Assembly: GCF_001298675.1 (NCBI RefSeq)
Contig: NZ_CYIG01000007.1
Location: 124,001 to 188,000, forward strand
Origin: Paenacidovorax caeni
GTDB lineage: Bacteria; Pseudomonadota; Gammaproteobacteria; Burkholderiales; Burkholderiaceae_C
Length of the DNA stretch: 64,000 nt
Direction of reading: 5' to 3'
Shown here: positions 25,250-34,478 of the stretch, piece after piece
Position numbering within the stretch: position 1 is the stretch's first letter
How the letters are laid out: every line of letters begins with the position of its first letter
The notes under the pieces: generated by a model
Database searches by the model: none
The model's input: the letters and a program-made list of their open reading frames with translations, nothing else
Told to the model about the DNA's origin: nothing
Program-made: the position numbers and the translations under genes

Positions 25250-26440
25250 ATGGCAGCACCAGGTACCGTAGCCGAAGTCTTTGGCGCGTTTCTAAAACTG
25301 GGCCTGACATCCTTCGGCGGCCCCATCGCCCACCTGGGCTACTTTCGCACGGAGTTTGTCGAGCGCCGCCGCTGGCTGGATGACCGCAGCTACGCCGATC
25401 TGGTGGCCCTGTGCCAGTTCCTGCCCGGTCCGGCCAGCAGCCAGGTTGGCATGGCACTGGGATTGGGCCGCGCTGGCTGGTGGGGGCTGCTTGCGGCATG
25501 GGCCGGGTTCACCTTGCCATCGGCAGTGGCGCTGATCCTGTTCGCCTTTGGCGTCGCGCAGTACCAGGGCCTGGCCCAGTTCGGCTGGGTACATGGGCTC
25601 AAGGTAGTGGCCGTGGCGATCGTGGCGCAAGCCGTCTGGGGCATGGCCAAATCGCTGTGCCCGGACCGCCCGCGCGCCGCACTGGCCATGCTGGCGGCGC
25701 TGCTGACCCTGGCGTTGCCCTCTGCGATGGGACAGCTTGTCGCCATCGCCACGGCGGGACTGCTGGGCTGGTGGACCCTGAAGATCGCACAACCCGGCGG
25801 TGGCCAGGCCCACAGCTACCCGGTCTCGCGCCAACTGGGGAGCGCTGCATTGCTGTTGTTCGCTGTGACGCTCATCGGATTACCCCTGTGGGCCGCAGCC
25901 ACAGGCTCAAGCACGGTGGCGTTGCTGGAGGGGGTGTATCGCGCTGGCGCGCTCGTCTTCGGTGGCGGGCACGTTGTTTTGCCCCTGCTGCAAGCTGCGG
26001 TGGTGCCTGAAGGCCTGGTGAGTAACGCCGACTTCCTGGCCGGCTACGGCGCGGCGCAGGCGGTACCTGGCCCGCTGTTCACGTTTTCGGCCTACCTTGG
26101 CGCTGTCGCCCACGGGCCATTGCATGGCTGGGTGGGTGGTTTCGCGCTGCTGGCCACCATCTTTCTGCCCGCTCTTTTGATTCTGGTGGGTGCCCTGCCA
26201 TTCTGGGAGGCACTGCGTCAGCGTGGGGGGATTCAGGCAGCCATGGCCGGCATCAACGCTGGTGTGGTCGGCATTCTGGCGTCTGCCTTGTACGACCCGG
26301 TGTGGACCAGCGCCATCCACGGCAAAGCGGATTTTGCGTTGGCGTTGCTTGCGTTCGGCCTGTTAACTGTGGGGCGGGTTCCGCCGGCCCTGGTGGTCCT
26401 GCTGGCAGGGCTCTCGGGCTGGCTGATGGCGATGGGCTAA
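25250..26440 (+). CDS. chrA: Chromate transporter ChrA
   Basis: A long-chain CHR-family efflux protein of 396 residues with two homologous halves. The N-terminal half contains FLKLGLTSFGGPIAHLGYF and QFLPGPASSQ; the C-terminal half contains ALVFGGGHVVLPLL and AVPGPLFTFSAYLG. About ten to twelve hydrophobic helices are visible. It expels chromate from the cytoplasm using proton motive force. The ATG at 25250 has AGGAAA at good spacing. An earlier ATG (25214), directly after the kinase stop, would add 12 residues. Being 37 nt after a two-component pair it may be part of that operon, but no chrB regulator is present. Confidence 0.93.
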   Translation: MAAPGTVAEVFGAFLKLGLTSFGGPIAHLGYFRTEFVERRRWLDDRSYADLVALCQFLPGPASSQVGMALGLGRAGWWGLLAAWAGFTLPSAVALILFAFGVAQYQGLAQFGWVHGLKVVAVAIVAQAVWGMAKSLCPDRPRAALAMLAALLTLALPSAMGQLVAIATAGLLGWWTLKIAQPGGGQAHSYPVSRQLGSAALLLFAVTLIGLPLWAAATGSSTVALLEGVYRAGALVFGGGHVVLPLLQAAVVPEGLVSNADFLAGYGAAQAVPGPLFTFSAYLGAVAHGPLHGWVGGFALLATIFLPALLILVGALPFWEALRQRGGIQAAMAGINAGVVGILASALYDPVWTSAIHGKADFALALLAFGLLTVGRVPPALVVLLAGLSGWLMAMG

Positions 26441-26501
26441 GGCCTCTTGCAGCATCTGAACCACTGGGGAGGAGCGCATTTCCATGGCGGAGTCTCCACA
26501 G

Positions 26502-26576
26502 TGGTCCCCCCGACAGGAATCGAACCTGTATCTAGCGCTTAGGAGGCACTCGTTCTATCCATTGAACTACGGGGAG
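26502..26576 (-). tRNA. tRNA-Arg (anticodon CCU)
   Basis: The minus strand folds as a complete cloverleaf: acceptor 5' CTCCCCG pairs with CGGGGGG (one G-U pair), D-stem GTTC/GAAC, anticodon stem AGTGC/GCGCT around loop CTCCTAA (anticodon CCT), T-arm ACAGG-TTCGATT-CCTGT, discriminator A, and an encoded CCA. It reads the AGG codon, rare in this G+C-rich genome. It lies between convergent chrA and tamB, with no sign of an integrated element beside it. Confidence 0.97.
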
Positions 26577-26636
26577 GCCGGCCGGGAATTGTAAGGGCAG
26601 GCTTGGGTGTGCGACGGTACCTTCTTTTGCTCTGCT

Positions 26637-26687
26637 TTTGATAGCTGCTTGCGCTTGCCTATAGAGCCTTGTAGGGCATTTTTGCCC
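26637..26687 (+). repeat. Dispersed hairpin repeat, copy 4
   Basis: A diverged copy between the tRNA gene and tamB: TTTGATAGCTGCTTGCGCTTGCC is recognisable but the right stem arm is degraded. It ends in GGGCATTTTTGCCC, a short stem with a T-run directly before the tamB stop. Confidence 0.7.
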
Positions 26688-29600
26688 TCAGTCGTAGCGC
26701 ACCGTGTAGACCAAATCGAGCGCGCTCACCAGCCCTGTCTGCCCGCGCAGCGTGAGACGGCGCGAGAGATCGTAGAACACGTACAGCGTGCCGAGCGTGC
26801 CCGAGAGGCTGTGTTCGTAGGTCACGTACAGCGCAGACGAAATGCGCTTGCCCAGGGTCAGCGCGGCGGCGCTGGCGTCTTCGCCCTGGCGCGGGCCCTT
26901 GATGCCGATTTCGTCCAGCCCCAGGCTGCGCGAGAGGCCGCCCGTGCCCCCGCCCTGGCGGCCCAGCACGGCGAGCGCCGCCTGCTGCAGCAAAGCGGCT
27001 TCGCTGCCACCGCTGGCGGCGCTGTGGCCCAGCACCACCCATGAGAGCTTTTCGGCATCGGGCAGCTCCGGATCGGCATACAGGCGCACGCGTGGCGCCT
27101 GGGCCGAGCCGGTGACCTGCACCCCTGCGCGCACCGAGATGTTGGGGCGGATGGCCAGGATGTCGAGCGCCGGGTTGTCGTACGGACCGTTGAAGCGCAC
27201 CAGGCCGCTCTCCACGTCCAGTGCCTGGCCCCAGGCGCGGTAGCGGCCTTCCTCAGTGCGGATCTCGCCGGTCACGCGCGGCTGGCCGCCGGTGGCGGCG
27301 CTGGCGCGAATCTCCAGCGTGCCGGTCAGCCGCGTGGTGATGCCTTGGCCTTGTAGGGCGAAGTCGTCGCCCAGGTTCAGGGTGACGGCAATGTCGGGCG
27401 GACGCGCTGCCTGCACGCGGGGGCCGCTTTCCGGGGTGGCCGCTGGGCTGTCGGGGCGCGCACGGCTGCGTACCACCACGTCGTTGCCCAGGCGCGGGGC
27501 GCTGCTGTCGGGCAGGAGGATGGCGGCACGGTCGGCGGTGAGCTGGCCGCGCAGCGTGAACTGGCCCTGCGCCAGCCGCGCCTGCAGCGGGCCTGAGATG
27601 CTGACTTGCCGGTCGGCGCGCACCTGCACCTGCAGGCGCTCGGCCTGGGCGCGCAGGTCCATGCTGATGCCCTCGGCCGCGCTGGCGCCGGCGGCAGGCG
27701 GGCGCCATTGCACCACGCCGCTGGCGGTGAGCAGGCCGCCGTCCTGCGGTGCCTCGGTGCGGTTGCCGCTGCGCCCCAGGATGCGCGCGGCGTTGCCCTT
27801 GCCACCGGCCACGCGCAGCTCGTCGATGGTGAGCTGCGTGCCATCGAGCGTGGCGCGCAGGCGGCCGTCCTTCAGATCCACGCCGTCGATGACCGAGCGC
27901 AGTGCGAACTGTTCGGCCCCCAGCTGCCCGTGCCAGCGCGGATCGGCGCGCGTACCCGACAGCTGCACGTCGGCGTCCAGCGTGCCCTGCACGCGCCAGC
28001 CGGGTGGCGCCATGGCCGACCACACCCCCAGCTCCGGCAACTGGGCCTTCACTCTGGCGGCGAGCGGGGCGTTCTCGGGCCAGCGTGTCTCGCTCCAGCG
28101 CCCGGCGGGGATTTGCAGGGTGCTGCTGCCCTCGGCCTGCAGGCGCCCGGCGCGTGCGCTGTCCCACAGCACGGCGGCGCGCAGGCGCTCGCCCTGGAGC
28201 TCCAGCTCTATCTGTGCTGCCTGCAGGCCCGCTGCCGCGCCCGCCTGCTTGCCCAGCGTGGCAGGCGCATTGCCGCTGCTGCGCACGGTGGTCGTGCCGG
28301 CGCTGTCGATGGCCAGCAGACGCAGCTCGCCGCTGGCGCGGCGCAGCGTGGCGCGGGCGCGCAGGGTGTCCAGAGCCTGCACGTCCCAGCTGCCTTCGAG
28401 CACCACGTCGCCGGCCAGGCCGGTGCGCTCCAGCAGTGCGGGCTGGCGCGTGTCGAAGGCATCGGCCCAGGCCAGGGGCAGGTCGCGCAGCGCGCCGCGT
28501 GTTTGCAGGCGCATGGCGCCCTGCGGGGTCTGGCTCCACTGCGCGGCCTGCCACTGCAGCTGGGCCTGGCCGGGCAGCGGGCCGGTAATCCGGGCCTCTC
28601 CGGCCGAGGCCTCCAGCGCCAGGCCGGTGCGCGGGTGCTGGCGCAGCGTCAGCGCCAGCGGCTGGGCCAGCTGCACAGCCCAGGGGCCGGGCCGGTTGCC
28701 GTCGCGTGCCTGGGCCTGGAATTCGCTCAGCTGCAGTCCCCAGGCGCCGGCGCCCTGGTGCCCACCCTGGGCGCGGGCGCGCAGCTGCAGCTGCTGCGCG
28801 CCGCTGCGCACGCGGCCATCGAGGCTGGCTTGCAGCTGGGGCAGCGAGCCCGAGAGCTGGGCGCGCAGGTCTTGCAGCTGCAGGTCAATGGCGCCCTGGC
28901 CGGCGCTGGCAGGCTGGGCCAGCGTGAGCTGTGGGGCGGCCAGTTCAGCCTGCAGCGTGAAGGCGCTTGGGGCGCCTGCTTCGGGCGGCGTGGCGACCAG
29001 GCCGGCGCTGTGCAACTGGCGCTGCAGGCCCTCCCAGCCGCCGCTCCAGCGCGCGTCCAGGCGGGCCTGGCCTTGCAGGCGCGCGCCGGGCAGTAGCGTT
29101 CCCAGGCCGGGCAGGGCGGCCAGCCAGTCGCGCGTGCGCTGCGGCGTGTCGAGCTGCACGCGCGCCTCGCCCGTGCCGGCGCGCGGCCCCAGGCGGCCCT
29201 GCACCTGGGCGCTGGCGCCGGGTACGGTGAGCTGCAGGGTGCCGTCGAAGGCGCGCGCGGCAGTGTCGATGCGCAGGTTGCGGCCCTCGGCCTGGGCCTG
29301 CAGGGCCTGTACCTGCAGCTGCTGCAACTGCAGCACCGGGGCGTGCCAGCGGCCCTCGGCGCGCACCTGGTCGATGCGCAGGGTGTCGGCGGCGCGCGCG
29401 GTTTTCTCGCCCCGCAGGTCGATGTGGAACTGCACGGCCGCATCGCTGCCCTGGCGCGCGCTCAGGTGGCCTTGCACGGGCTGGCGGTCCAGGGTGCTGT
29501 AGAGGTCGCTGGGGCGCAGGCCGTGCACCTCGGCCTGGCCCTCCACGGTCTGCGTGGCGGGCGTGTAGCGGCCTTGCAGGGTGATACGGCCGTCACCCAG

Positions 29601-30680
29601 GCGGGCCTCGGCGCTGGCAAGGTCCCAGTGCGTGCCGTCGAAGCGTGCCTGCGCGGCGAGGGCGGCCAGCGGCAGGCGCTGGGTGTCCCAGGGGCCGGGC
29701 TGGCCGTTGGTGATCTGGGCGCCCGCCTGCCAGCCGTCTCTGTCTTGCCCCGCGCTGAAGTCGCCGCTGAGCTGCGTGGCTGGAGCCTGGGGCCATAGCG
29801 CGGCCAGGTCCACGTTGGCCAAGTGGCCCTCGGCCTTGTGCAGCGGCTGCGCTGCCCAGGGGGCGACGCTGGCCAGCACGCGGGCGCGCACGCCGGACAG
29901 CGGGGTGGTGCTGGCGTCGGGCTGCAATTCGGCCTGCACCTGCAGCAGCGCATCGGCACCGTCCAGCCGCCCCTGAATGCGGGCCTGGGCTGCGATGCGC
30001 AGCGCCTCGTCGGTGTGGGCGGGATGCGTGGTGTCGATCTGGCCTTGCAGCGTGGCATCGAGCTGCATGGGCGCGGTACCGTCCAGCGTGGCGTTGGCGC
30101 TGTAGCGGCCTTGCGCCAGTTCCAGCCGCGCCAGCGTGGCGTGGTGCTGGCGGCCGTCGTAGCGGTAGCTGGCCTCGATGTGGCGCAGCACCACGGGCGT
30201 GGCGGCGGCCCAGGTCAGTTCGTCGATGCGCAGGGCGGGCAGGGTGATGCGCAGCGGCAGCGCCAGCCCGGCCAGGGGCTGCGGCGGCTCGGTGCTGGGC
30301 GGACCCAGGGGCGTGAGCTGCACGCTGGCGGCAGAGAGCTCGCCCAATTGCAGCGTGCGCTGCAGCAGCGGGCGCAGGCGCCAGCCCAGCGTGGCGTCGC
30401 GCACCTCGACAGCGAGCGTCGGGCTGCTCCAGCGCAGCCAGCCGATGCGCCCGCCCGCGCGCAGCGAGCCGGTGACCTCGCGGCTCTCCAGCTGCTGGCC
30501 TGCGGGCAGGTACTGTGCCGCGCGCTGCAGCGCCGTGGCGAGCGAATCGGCGCTGCCGAGCCACCACCAGGCGCCGCCCAGCGCGAGCAGCGCCAGGCCG
30601 AGCAGGCTGCCCGCCAGCCAGGCCAGGGCGCGGGCGACGCGCCGTGCGCGCGGGGGGGAAGGGGGTGGCGCTTTCGTCAT
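26688..30680 (-). CDS. tamB: Translocation and assembly module protein TamB
   Basis: A 1330-residue inner-membrane-anchored protein that spans the periplasm and works with TamA in outer-membrane protein assembly and, as AsmA-like proteins do, probably in phospholipid transport. A single N-terminal membrane helix (about residues 12-42) is followed by more than a thousand residues of repetitive amphipathic beta-strand sequence, and a C-terminal DUF490/TamB domain ending in LVYTVRYD, the conserved C-terminal strand. It follows tamA with 57 nt between, which a dispersed repeat almost fills. The length is in the normal range for betaproteobacterial TamB. Confidence 0.94.
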   Translation of the reverse strand: MTKAPPPSPPRARRVARALAWLAGSLLGLALLALGGAWWWLGSADSLATALQRAAQYLPAGQQLESREVTGSLRAGGRIGWLRWSSPTLAVEVRDATLGWRLRPLLQRTLQLGELSAASVQLTPLGPPSTEPPQPLAGLALPLRITLPALRIDELTWAAATPVVLRHIEASYRYDGRQHHATLARLELAQGRYSANATLDGTAPMQLDATLQGQIDTTHPAHTDEALRIAAQARIQGRLDGADALLQVQAELQPDASTTPLSGVRARVLASVAPWAAQPLHKAEGHLANVDLAALWPQAPATQLSGDFSAGQDRDGWQAGAQITNGQPGPWDTQRLPLAALAAQARFDGTHWDLASAEARLGDGRITLQGRYTPATQTVEGQAEVHGLRPSDLYSTLDRQPVQGHLSARQGSDAAVQFHIDLRGEKTARAADTLRIDQVRAEGRWHAPVLQLQQLQVQALQAQAEGRNLRIDTAARAFDGTLQLTVPGASAQVQGRLGPRAGTGEARVQLDTPQRTRDWLAALPGLGTLLPGARLQGQARLDARWSGGWEGLQRQLHSAGLVATPPEAGAPSAFTLQAELAAPQLTLAQPASAGQGAIDLQLQDLRAQLSGSLPQLQASLDGRVRSGAQQLQLRARAQGGHQGAGAWGLQLSEFQAQARDGNRPGPWAVQLAQPLALTLRQHPRTGLALEASAGEARITGPLPGQAQLQWQAAQWSQTPQGAMRLQTRGALRDLPLAWADAFDTRQPALLERTGLAGDVVLEGSWDVQALDTLRARATLRRASGELRLLAIDSAGTTTVRSSGNAPATLGKQAGAAAGLQAAQIELELQGERLRAAVLWDSARAGRLQAEGSSTLQIPAGRWSETRWPENAPLAARVKAQLPELGVWSAMAPPGWRVQGTLDADVQLSGTRADPRWHGQLGAEQFALRSVIDGVDLKDGRLRATLDGTQLTIDELRVAGGKGNAARILGRSGNRTEAPQDGGLLTASGVVQWRPPAAGASAAEGISMDLRAQAERLQVQVRADRQVSISGPLQARLAQGQFTLRGQLTADRAAILLPDSSAPRLGNDVVVRSRARPDSPAATPESGPRVQAARPPDIAVTLNLGDDFALQGQGITTRLTGTLEIRASAATGGQPRVTGEIRTEEGRYRAWGQALDVESGLVRFNGPYDNPALDILAIRPNISVRAGVQVTGSAQAPRVRLYADPELPDAEKLSWVVLGHSAASGGSEAALLQQAALAVLGRQGGGTGGLSRSLGLDEIGIKGPRQGEDASAAALTLGKRISSALYVTYEHSLSGTLGTLYVFYDLSRRLTLRGQTGLVSALDLVYTVRYD

Positions 30681-30740
30681 GCTTCAAAAAAAGGAGCTTC
30701 TGGCGCTTGCTGCATAAGCGTTAGAAGCCAATTTGGCTTA
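30681..30740 (+). repeat. Dispersed hairpin repeat, copy 5
   Basis: This copy occupies the tamA-tamB gap, in the orientation opposite to the genes. The core is TGGCGCTTGCTGCATAAGCG followed by TTAGAAGCCAATTTGGC. The tamA stop codon falls in its last bases. Confidence 0.8.
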
Positions 30741-32651
30741 AAAGTTGAAACCCAGGCGCAGGTGCAGGCGCAGGCGCTTGTCCTGCACGCCCCAGGCCAG
30801 GTCGGTCTGCAACGGGCCCACGGGACTGTTCCAGCGCAGGCCCGCACCCACGCCGACCTTGGCCTGGATACTGCCCAGGTCGTCGGTCACGGCGCCGGCG
30901 TCGATGAACACGGCGCTCTCCCAGTGCGTCAGGTCGCCCCGGATGGCGATAGGGCGCTGCCACTCGGCGCTGGCCACGCCCATGTAGCGCCCGCCGTAGA
31001 GCGTGCCGCTGCTGGTGGCCGCGCCAATGGCGCGGTAGCCGTAGCCGCGCACCGTGGTGTCGCCGCCGGTAATGAACAGCTGGCTGGCGGGCACGGCCGC
31101 ATCGGCGCGCGCCAGCACCGCGCCGCCCTCGGCGCGCAGGGCCAGGCGGGCGTTGCGCTGCACGGCGCTGCTGTCGGCACCGCTGCCCACGGCCACCTTG
31201 CCCAGTGGAATGAACGACTGCCAGCGCACCCGCGTGCGCACGAAGGGGTTGCGCTGATTGCGCAGCGTGGTGCCCACGCCCAGCTCCAGGCCCAGGCCGT
31301 AGCCGCGCGTGGGGCTGTTGTTGTTGTTGAAGTAGCGCGCGGTCCAGCCGAAGTTGGCGCTCAGCGCGCCGCTGGAGTCGGGCGCGTCGATGCCGTGGGG
31401 CGTGGCACTGTCGTACTGCAGGTAGTAGTTGCGGTCAATGTGGCCCAGGGTCTGGCTGGTGCCACCGCGCAGCTGCACGCTGTTCACGTCGTAGCTGCCC
31501 ATGACTTCGCGCTTGACCTGGCCGGCGCCGAACCAGCGCCAGCTGTCGTCGTCGGGCAGCGAGACCCATTCGCTGTCGAGCGACTGGGTTTCGCGGTCCA
31601 GCGCGGCCTTGGTGGTGGCACGCCAGCCGAGCCAGGGCAGGCGGTTGTTGATGTGGTTGGCCGACAGGCGCGCACCGCTGTCGGTGGAAATGCCGGCGCC
31701 GAACACCAGCTTGTGCAGCTTGGCCTCGCTCACCTGGGCGATGACGGGCGTGGCCTCGGGCGGGCCGTTCTCGGTGTCGAGCGTGAGGAACACGGTGTCG
31801 TAATAGCCGCTGCTGGCCAGGCGCTGCTGGGCGTCGAGCAGCTCGGCCTCGGAGTAGCCGGCGCCCGTGGGCAGCCGGGCAATGCGGCGCGCGCCGTCGG
31901 GGTCGTAGCGCTCGTTGCCGCGCAGTTGCAGCGGGCCAAAACGGTAGGCCGGGCCGGTGTCGTAGGTCACGTCCAGGGCCGCCTGGGCGGTGTCGGGGTC
32001 GATGTCGGCACGGCTGTCGGCCAGCCGTGCCGTGGGGTAGTCGCGCTCCTGCAGGCGGCGCAGCCCCTGGGTCTTGGCGTTGTCCCAGGCGCTCTGGGTG
32101 AACGTCTGGCCAGGCGGCAGCGCCCAGCTGCGCTCCACGCGCGACTGGCGGCGGCTGAACTCGTCGGCCTGCGCGCCGCTGCCGGTGAAACCGATGTGCG
32201 CGCTGGCCACCGTGGTTTGCGGTCCAGGCTCCACGGCCACCTGCACGGTGCGCGGGGCGTGGCTACCCGCGGGGGCGGTGCGGCTTTCGATGGTGATGTC
32301 GGGGCTGAAGTAGCCCTGGGTGCCCAGCAGCGTGCGCACGTCGGCCTCGGCGGCCACCAGCAAGCGCGAGAGTTCGCTCGGCTGCAGGTCGCCCAGGCGG
32401 GTGTAGCGGCGCAGCTCCATGTTCTGCTCCAGCAGCTCGCGCAGGCCGTCGGGTGCCTGCACCTGCAGCGTGAAGGCCGGCGCTTCATCGGCGGGCGGGG
32501 CGCTGGCGGCTGCGGGGGCTTCTTCTTGTGGTGCGCCCGGCAGCAGGCTGCAGCCGCCGAGAAGCAGGCTGGCGGTGAGCAGCGGCAGCAAGGGGCGCTG
32601 CAGAAAGTGCAACGCCGACCGGAAGGTCGGCGTTGGGCGCGAACGTGGCAT
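30738..32651 (-). CDS. tamA: Outer-membrane Omp85-family protein TamA
   Basis: A 637-residue Omp85 barrel protein: three N-terminal POTRA domains (about 60-300) and a 16-stranded C-terminal barrel ending in LRLHLRLGFNF, the usual terminal aromatic signal. The barrel insertion motif region is TRGYGLGLELGVG, and FITGGDTTVRGYGY contains the VRGY/F sequence diagnostic of the family. It partners TamB. The N-terminus has a signal segment PLLPLLTASLLLGGC that fits a lipobox with cysteine 34, so the protein may be lipidated. The start ATG 32651 lies 5 nt after the VWA gene stop; a much longer upstream open frame overlaps that gene and is not credible. Confidence 0.92.
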   Translation of the reverse strand: MPRSRPTPTFRSALHFLQRPLLPLLTASLLLGGCSLLPGAPQEEAPAAASAPPADEAPAFTLQVQAPDGLRELLEQNMELRRYTRLGDLQPSELSRLLVAAEADVRTLLGTQGYFSPDITIESRTAPAGSHAPRTVQVAVEPGPQTTVASAHIGFTGSGAQADEFSRRQSRVERSWALPPGQTFTQSAWDNAKTQGLRRLQERDYPTARLADSRADIDPDTAQAALDVTYDTGPAYRFGPLQLRGNERYDPDGARRIARLPTGAGYSEAELLDAQQRLASSGYYDTVFLTLDTENGPPEATPVIAQVSEAKLHKLVFGAGISTDSGARLSANHINNRLPWLGWRATTKAALDRETQSLDSEWVSLPDDDSWRWFGAGQVKREVMGSYDVNSVQLRGGTSQTLGHIDRNYYLQYDSATPHGIDAPDSSGALSANFGWTARYFNNNNSPTRGYGLGLELGVGTTLRNQRNPFVRTRVRWQSFIPLGKVAVGSGADSSAVQRNARLALRAEGGAVLARADAAVPASQLFITGGDTTVRGYGYRAIGAATSSGTLYGGRYMGVASAEWQRPIAIRGDLTHWESAVFIDAGAVTDDLGSIQAKVGVGAGLRWNSPVGPLQTDLAWGVQDKRLRLHLRLGFNF

Positions 32652-32656
32652 GGGCG

Positions 32657-33844
32657 CTATTTTGACAAAAGCCGCATGGTTTCTTCGAGGCCCTTGAGTG
32701 ACAAAGGGTACATGCGCTGGCCCATGAGCTGCTGGATGATGCCAATGCTCTGGCGGTACTGCCACACGCCCTGCGGCTCGGGGTTGATCCAGGCGAACTT
32801 GGGAAAGGCGTGGGTGAGGCGCTGCAGCCACTCGGCACCAGGCTCCTCGTTGTTGTATTCCACGCTGCCGCCGGGCTGCAGGATCTCGTACGGGCTCATG
32901 GTGGCGTCGCCCACGAAGATCAGCTTGTAGTCCTTGTTGTACTTGCGGATGATGTCCCAGGTCGGGAACTTCTCGGCAAAGCGGCGGCGGTTGTTCTTCC
33001 ACATGAAGTCGTAGACGCAGTTGTGGAAGTAGTAGAACTCCAGGTGCTTGAACTCGCTCTTGACGGCGGAAAAGAGCTCCTCCACGCGCTGGATGTGGTC
33101 GTCCATCGTGCCGCCCACGTCCATCAGCAGCAGCACCTTCACGTTGTTGTGGCGCTCGGGCACCATCTTGATGTCCAGGTAGCCTGCGTTGGCCGCGGTG
33201 GCGCGGATGGTGTCCGGCAGGTCCAGCTCGAGCTCGTGCCCCTCGCGCGCAAACTTGCGCAGGCGGCGCAGCGCCACCTTGATGTTGCGCGTGCCCAGCT
33301 CCTGGGTGTCGTCGTAGTCGCGGTAGGCGCGCTGCTCCCACACCTTCACGGCGCTGCGGTTCTTGCTGGCGCCGCCGATGCGTACGCCCTGCGGGTTGTA
33401 GCCGCCATGGCCAAAGGGGCTGGTGCCGCCCGTGCCGATCCACTTGTTGCCGCCCTCGTGGCGGCCTTTTTGCTCTTCCAGGCGCTTCTTGAGCGTCTCC
33501 ATCAGCTCGTCCCAGCCCATCTTCTCGATGGCGGCCTTCTGCTCGGGCGTCAGCTCGCGCTCCAGCATCTTGCGCAGCCAGTCGGCGGGGATTTCCTTGG
33601 TGAAGTCGGCCACCAGCTCCACCCCCTTGAAGTAGGCGGCGAAGGCGCGGTCGAACTTGTCGAAGTGCTTTTCGTCCTTCACCAGCGCGGTGCGCGCCAG
33701 GTAGTAGAAGTCGTCCAGGCTCCAGGCGTCGTCGGACTGGGGGCCGACCACGCCTGCCTGCAAGGCTTCGAGCAGCGAGAGGAACTCCTTGACCGAGACG
33801 GGCAGCTTGGCTGCACGCAGGGTGTAGAAAAAGTCGATCAGCAT
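32657..33844 (-). CDS. VWA domain-containing CoxE-like protein
   Basis: A 395-residue cytoplasmic protein of the CoxE/VWA group that pairs with MoxR-type AAA+ ATPases. The N-terminal half is helical (LIDFFYTLRAAKLPVSVKEFLSLLEAL). The C-terminal half is a von Willebrand A fold whose metal site reads LLMDVGGTMDDH, with Gly where the canonical DxSxS has its first Ser. The family usually assists maturation or metal insertion of partner proteins, but no specific target is known here. The partner ATPase gene lies three genes upstream on the same strand. Confidence 0.88.
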   Translation of the reverse strand: MLIDFFYTLRAAKLPVSVKEFLSLLEALQAGVVGPQSDDAWSLDDFYYLARTALVKDEKHFDKFDRAFAAYFKGVELVADFTKEIPADWLRKMLERELTPEQKAAIEKMGWDELMETLKKRLEEQKGRHEGGNKWIGTGGTSPFGHGGYNPQGVRIGGASKNRSAVKVWEQRAYRDYDDTQELGTRNIKVALRRLRKFAREGHELELDLPDTIRATAANAGYLDIKMVPERHNNVKVLLLMDVGGTMDDHIQRVEELFSAVKSEFKHLEFYYFHNCVYDFMWKNNRRRFAEKFPTWDIIRKYNKDYKLIFVGDATMSPYEILQPGGSVEYNNEEPGAEWLQRLTHAFPKFAWINPEPQGVWQYRQSIGIIQQLMGQRMYPLSLKGLEETMRLLSK

Positions 33845-33849
33845 GGTTT

Positions 33850-33905
33850 ATGCATGTTTTTGGCCTTCAGGGCTTATCCAGCAAGCGCTGCAAGCTCCTG
33901 AAGGT
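33850..33905 (-). repeat. Dispersed hairpin repeat, copy 6
   Basis: On the minus strand this reads GCAGCGCTTGCTGGATAAGCCCTGAAGGCC then AAAAAC. It overlaps the 3' end of the GNAT gene and encodes its last residues and stop codon. The right stem arm is partly degraded. Confidence 0.75.
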
Positions 33906-34476
33906 ATAGCAGCTGAGCACGCGCCTCGGGCCATTCGCCGCTGCGCATGCTGTACATCACGGTGTCGCGGATGGTGCCGTCGCGGCGCAGCGCGTGGCCG
34001 CGGATGACGCCGTCTTTCGTGGCGCCCAGGCGCTCGATGGCGCGCTGGCTGGCGAAGTTGAAGTTGTCCGTGCGCCAGCCCACCACGTGGCAGCCCAGCG
34101 TGTCGAAGGCGTGGCCCATCATCAGCAGCTTGGCCGTGGTGTTCACATGGGTGCGCTGGGCACTCAGGGCGTACCAGGTGTAGCCGATCTCGACGCGGCG
34201 CACGGCGGGCAGGATGTCATGGAAGCTGGTGGAGCCGAGTACGCGGTCCGTGGTGTCCTCGATCACGGCGAAGGCGAAGCGATGGCCCTCGGCGCGCATC
34301 TGCAGCGCGGTCTCGATGTAGGCGCGCGTTTCCTGCGGCGTGGGCACCGAGGTGATGCGCAGGCGCCACAGCTCGCCATCGGCGGCGGCGGCGGCCAGGC
34401 CCGCTTCGTGTTCGAGTTCCAGCGGCTCCAGGCGTACGCCGTTGGCGCGCAGGGTGACGGGTTCCACGAAAGCCAT
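33874..34476 (-). CDS. GNAT-family N-acetyltransferase (RimJ/RimL type)
   Basis: A 200-residue acetyltransferase of the Acetyltransf_3 type. The N-terminal LRANGVRLEPLELEHEAGL strand-helix, FAVIEDTTDRVLGSTSFHDI, EIGYTWYALSAQRTHVNTTAK with the acetyl-CoA loop, and FASQRAIERLGATKDGVIRGH match the RimJ/RimL family, which modifies ribosomal or other protein N-termini or small amines. ATG 34476 has AAGGAG at good spacing; a TTG two codons earlier overlaps the preceding stop. The C-terminal eight residues and the stop are encoded by a dispersed repeat copy. Confidence 0.88.
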   Translation of the reverse strand: MAFVEPVTLRANGVRLEPLELEHEAGLAAAAADGELWRLRITSVPTPQETRAYIETALQMRAEGHRFAFAVIEDTTDRVLGSTSFHDILPAVRRVEIGYTWYALSAQRTHVNTTAKLLMMGHAFDTLGCHVVGWRTDNFNFASQRAIERLGATKDGVIRGHALRRDGTIRDTVMYSMRSGEWPEARAQLLYLQELAALAG

Positions 34477-34478
34477 GC

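Noticed and set aside
26502-26576. tRNA-Arg gene as an integration site
   Set aside because: No integrase, no direct repeat of the tRNA 3' end, and both flanks are core genes.
29823-32930. 1035-residue plus-strand open frame opposite tamA/tamB
   Set aside because: It is a G+C-driven antisense shadow of tamB, tamA and the VWA gene: composition is Ala/Gly/Gln/Arg/His-rich, no family similarity, and the minus-strand genes are clearly real.
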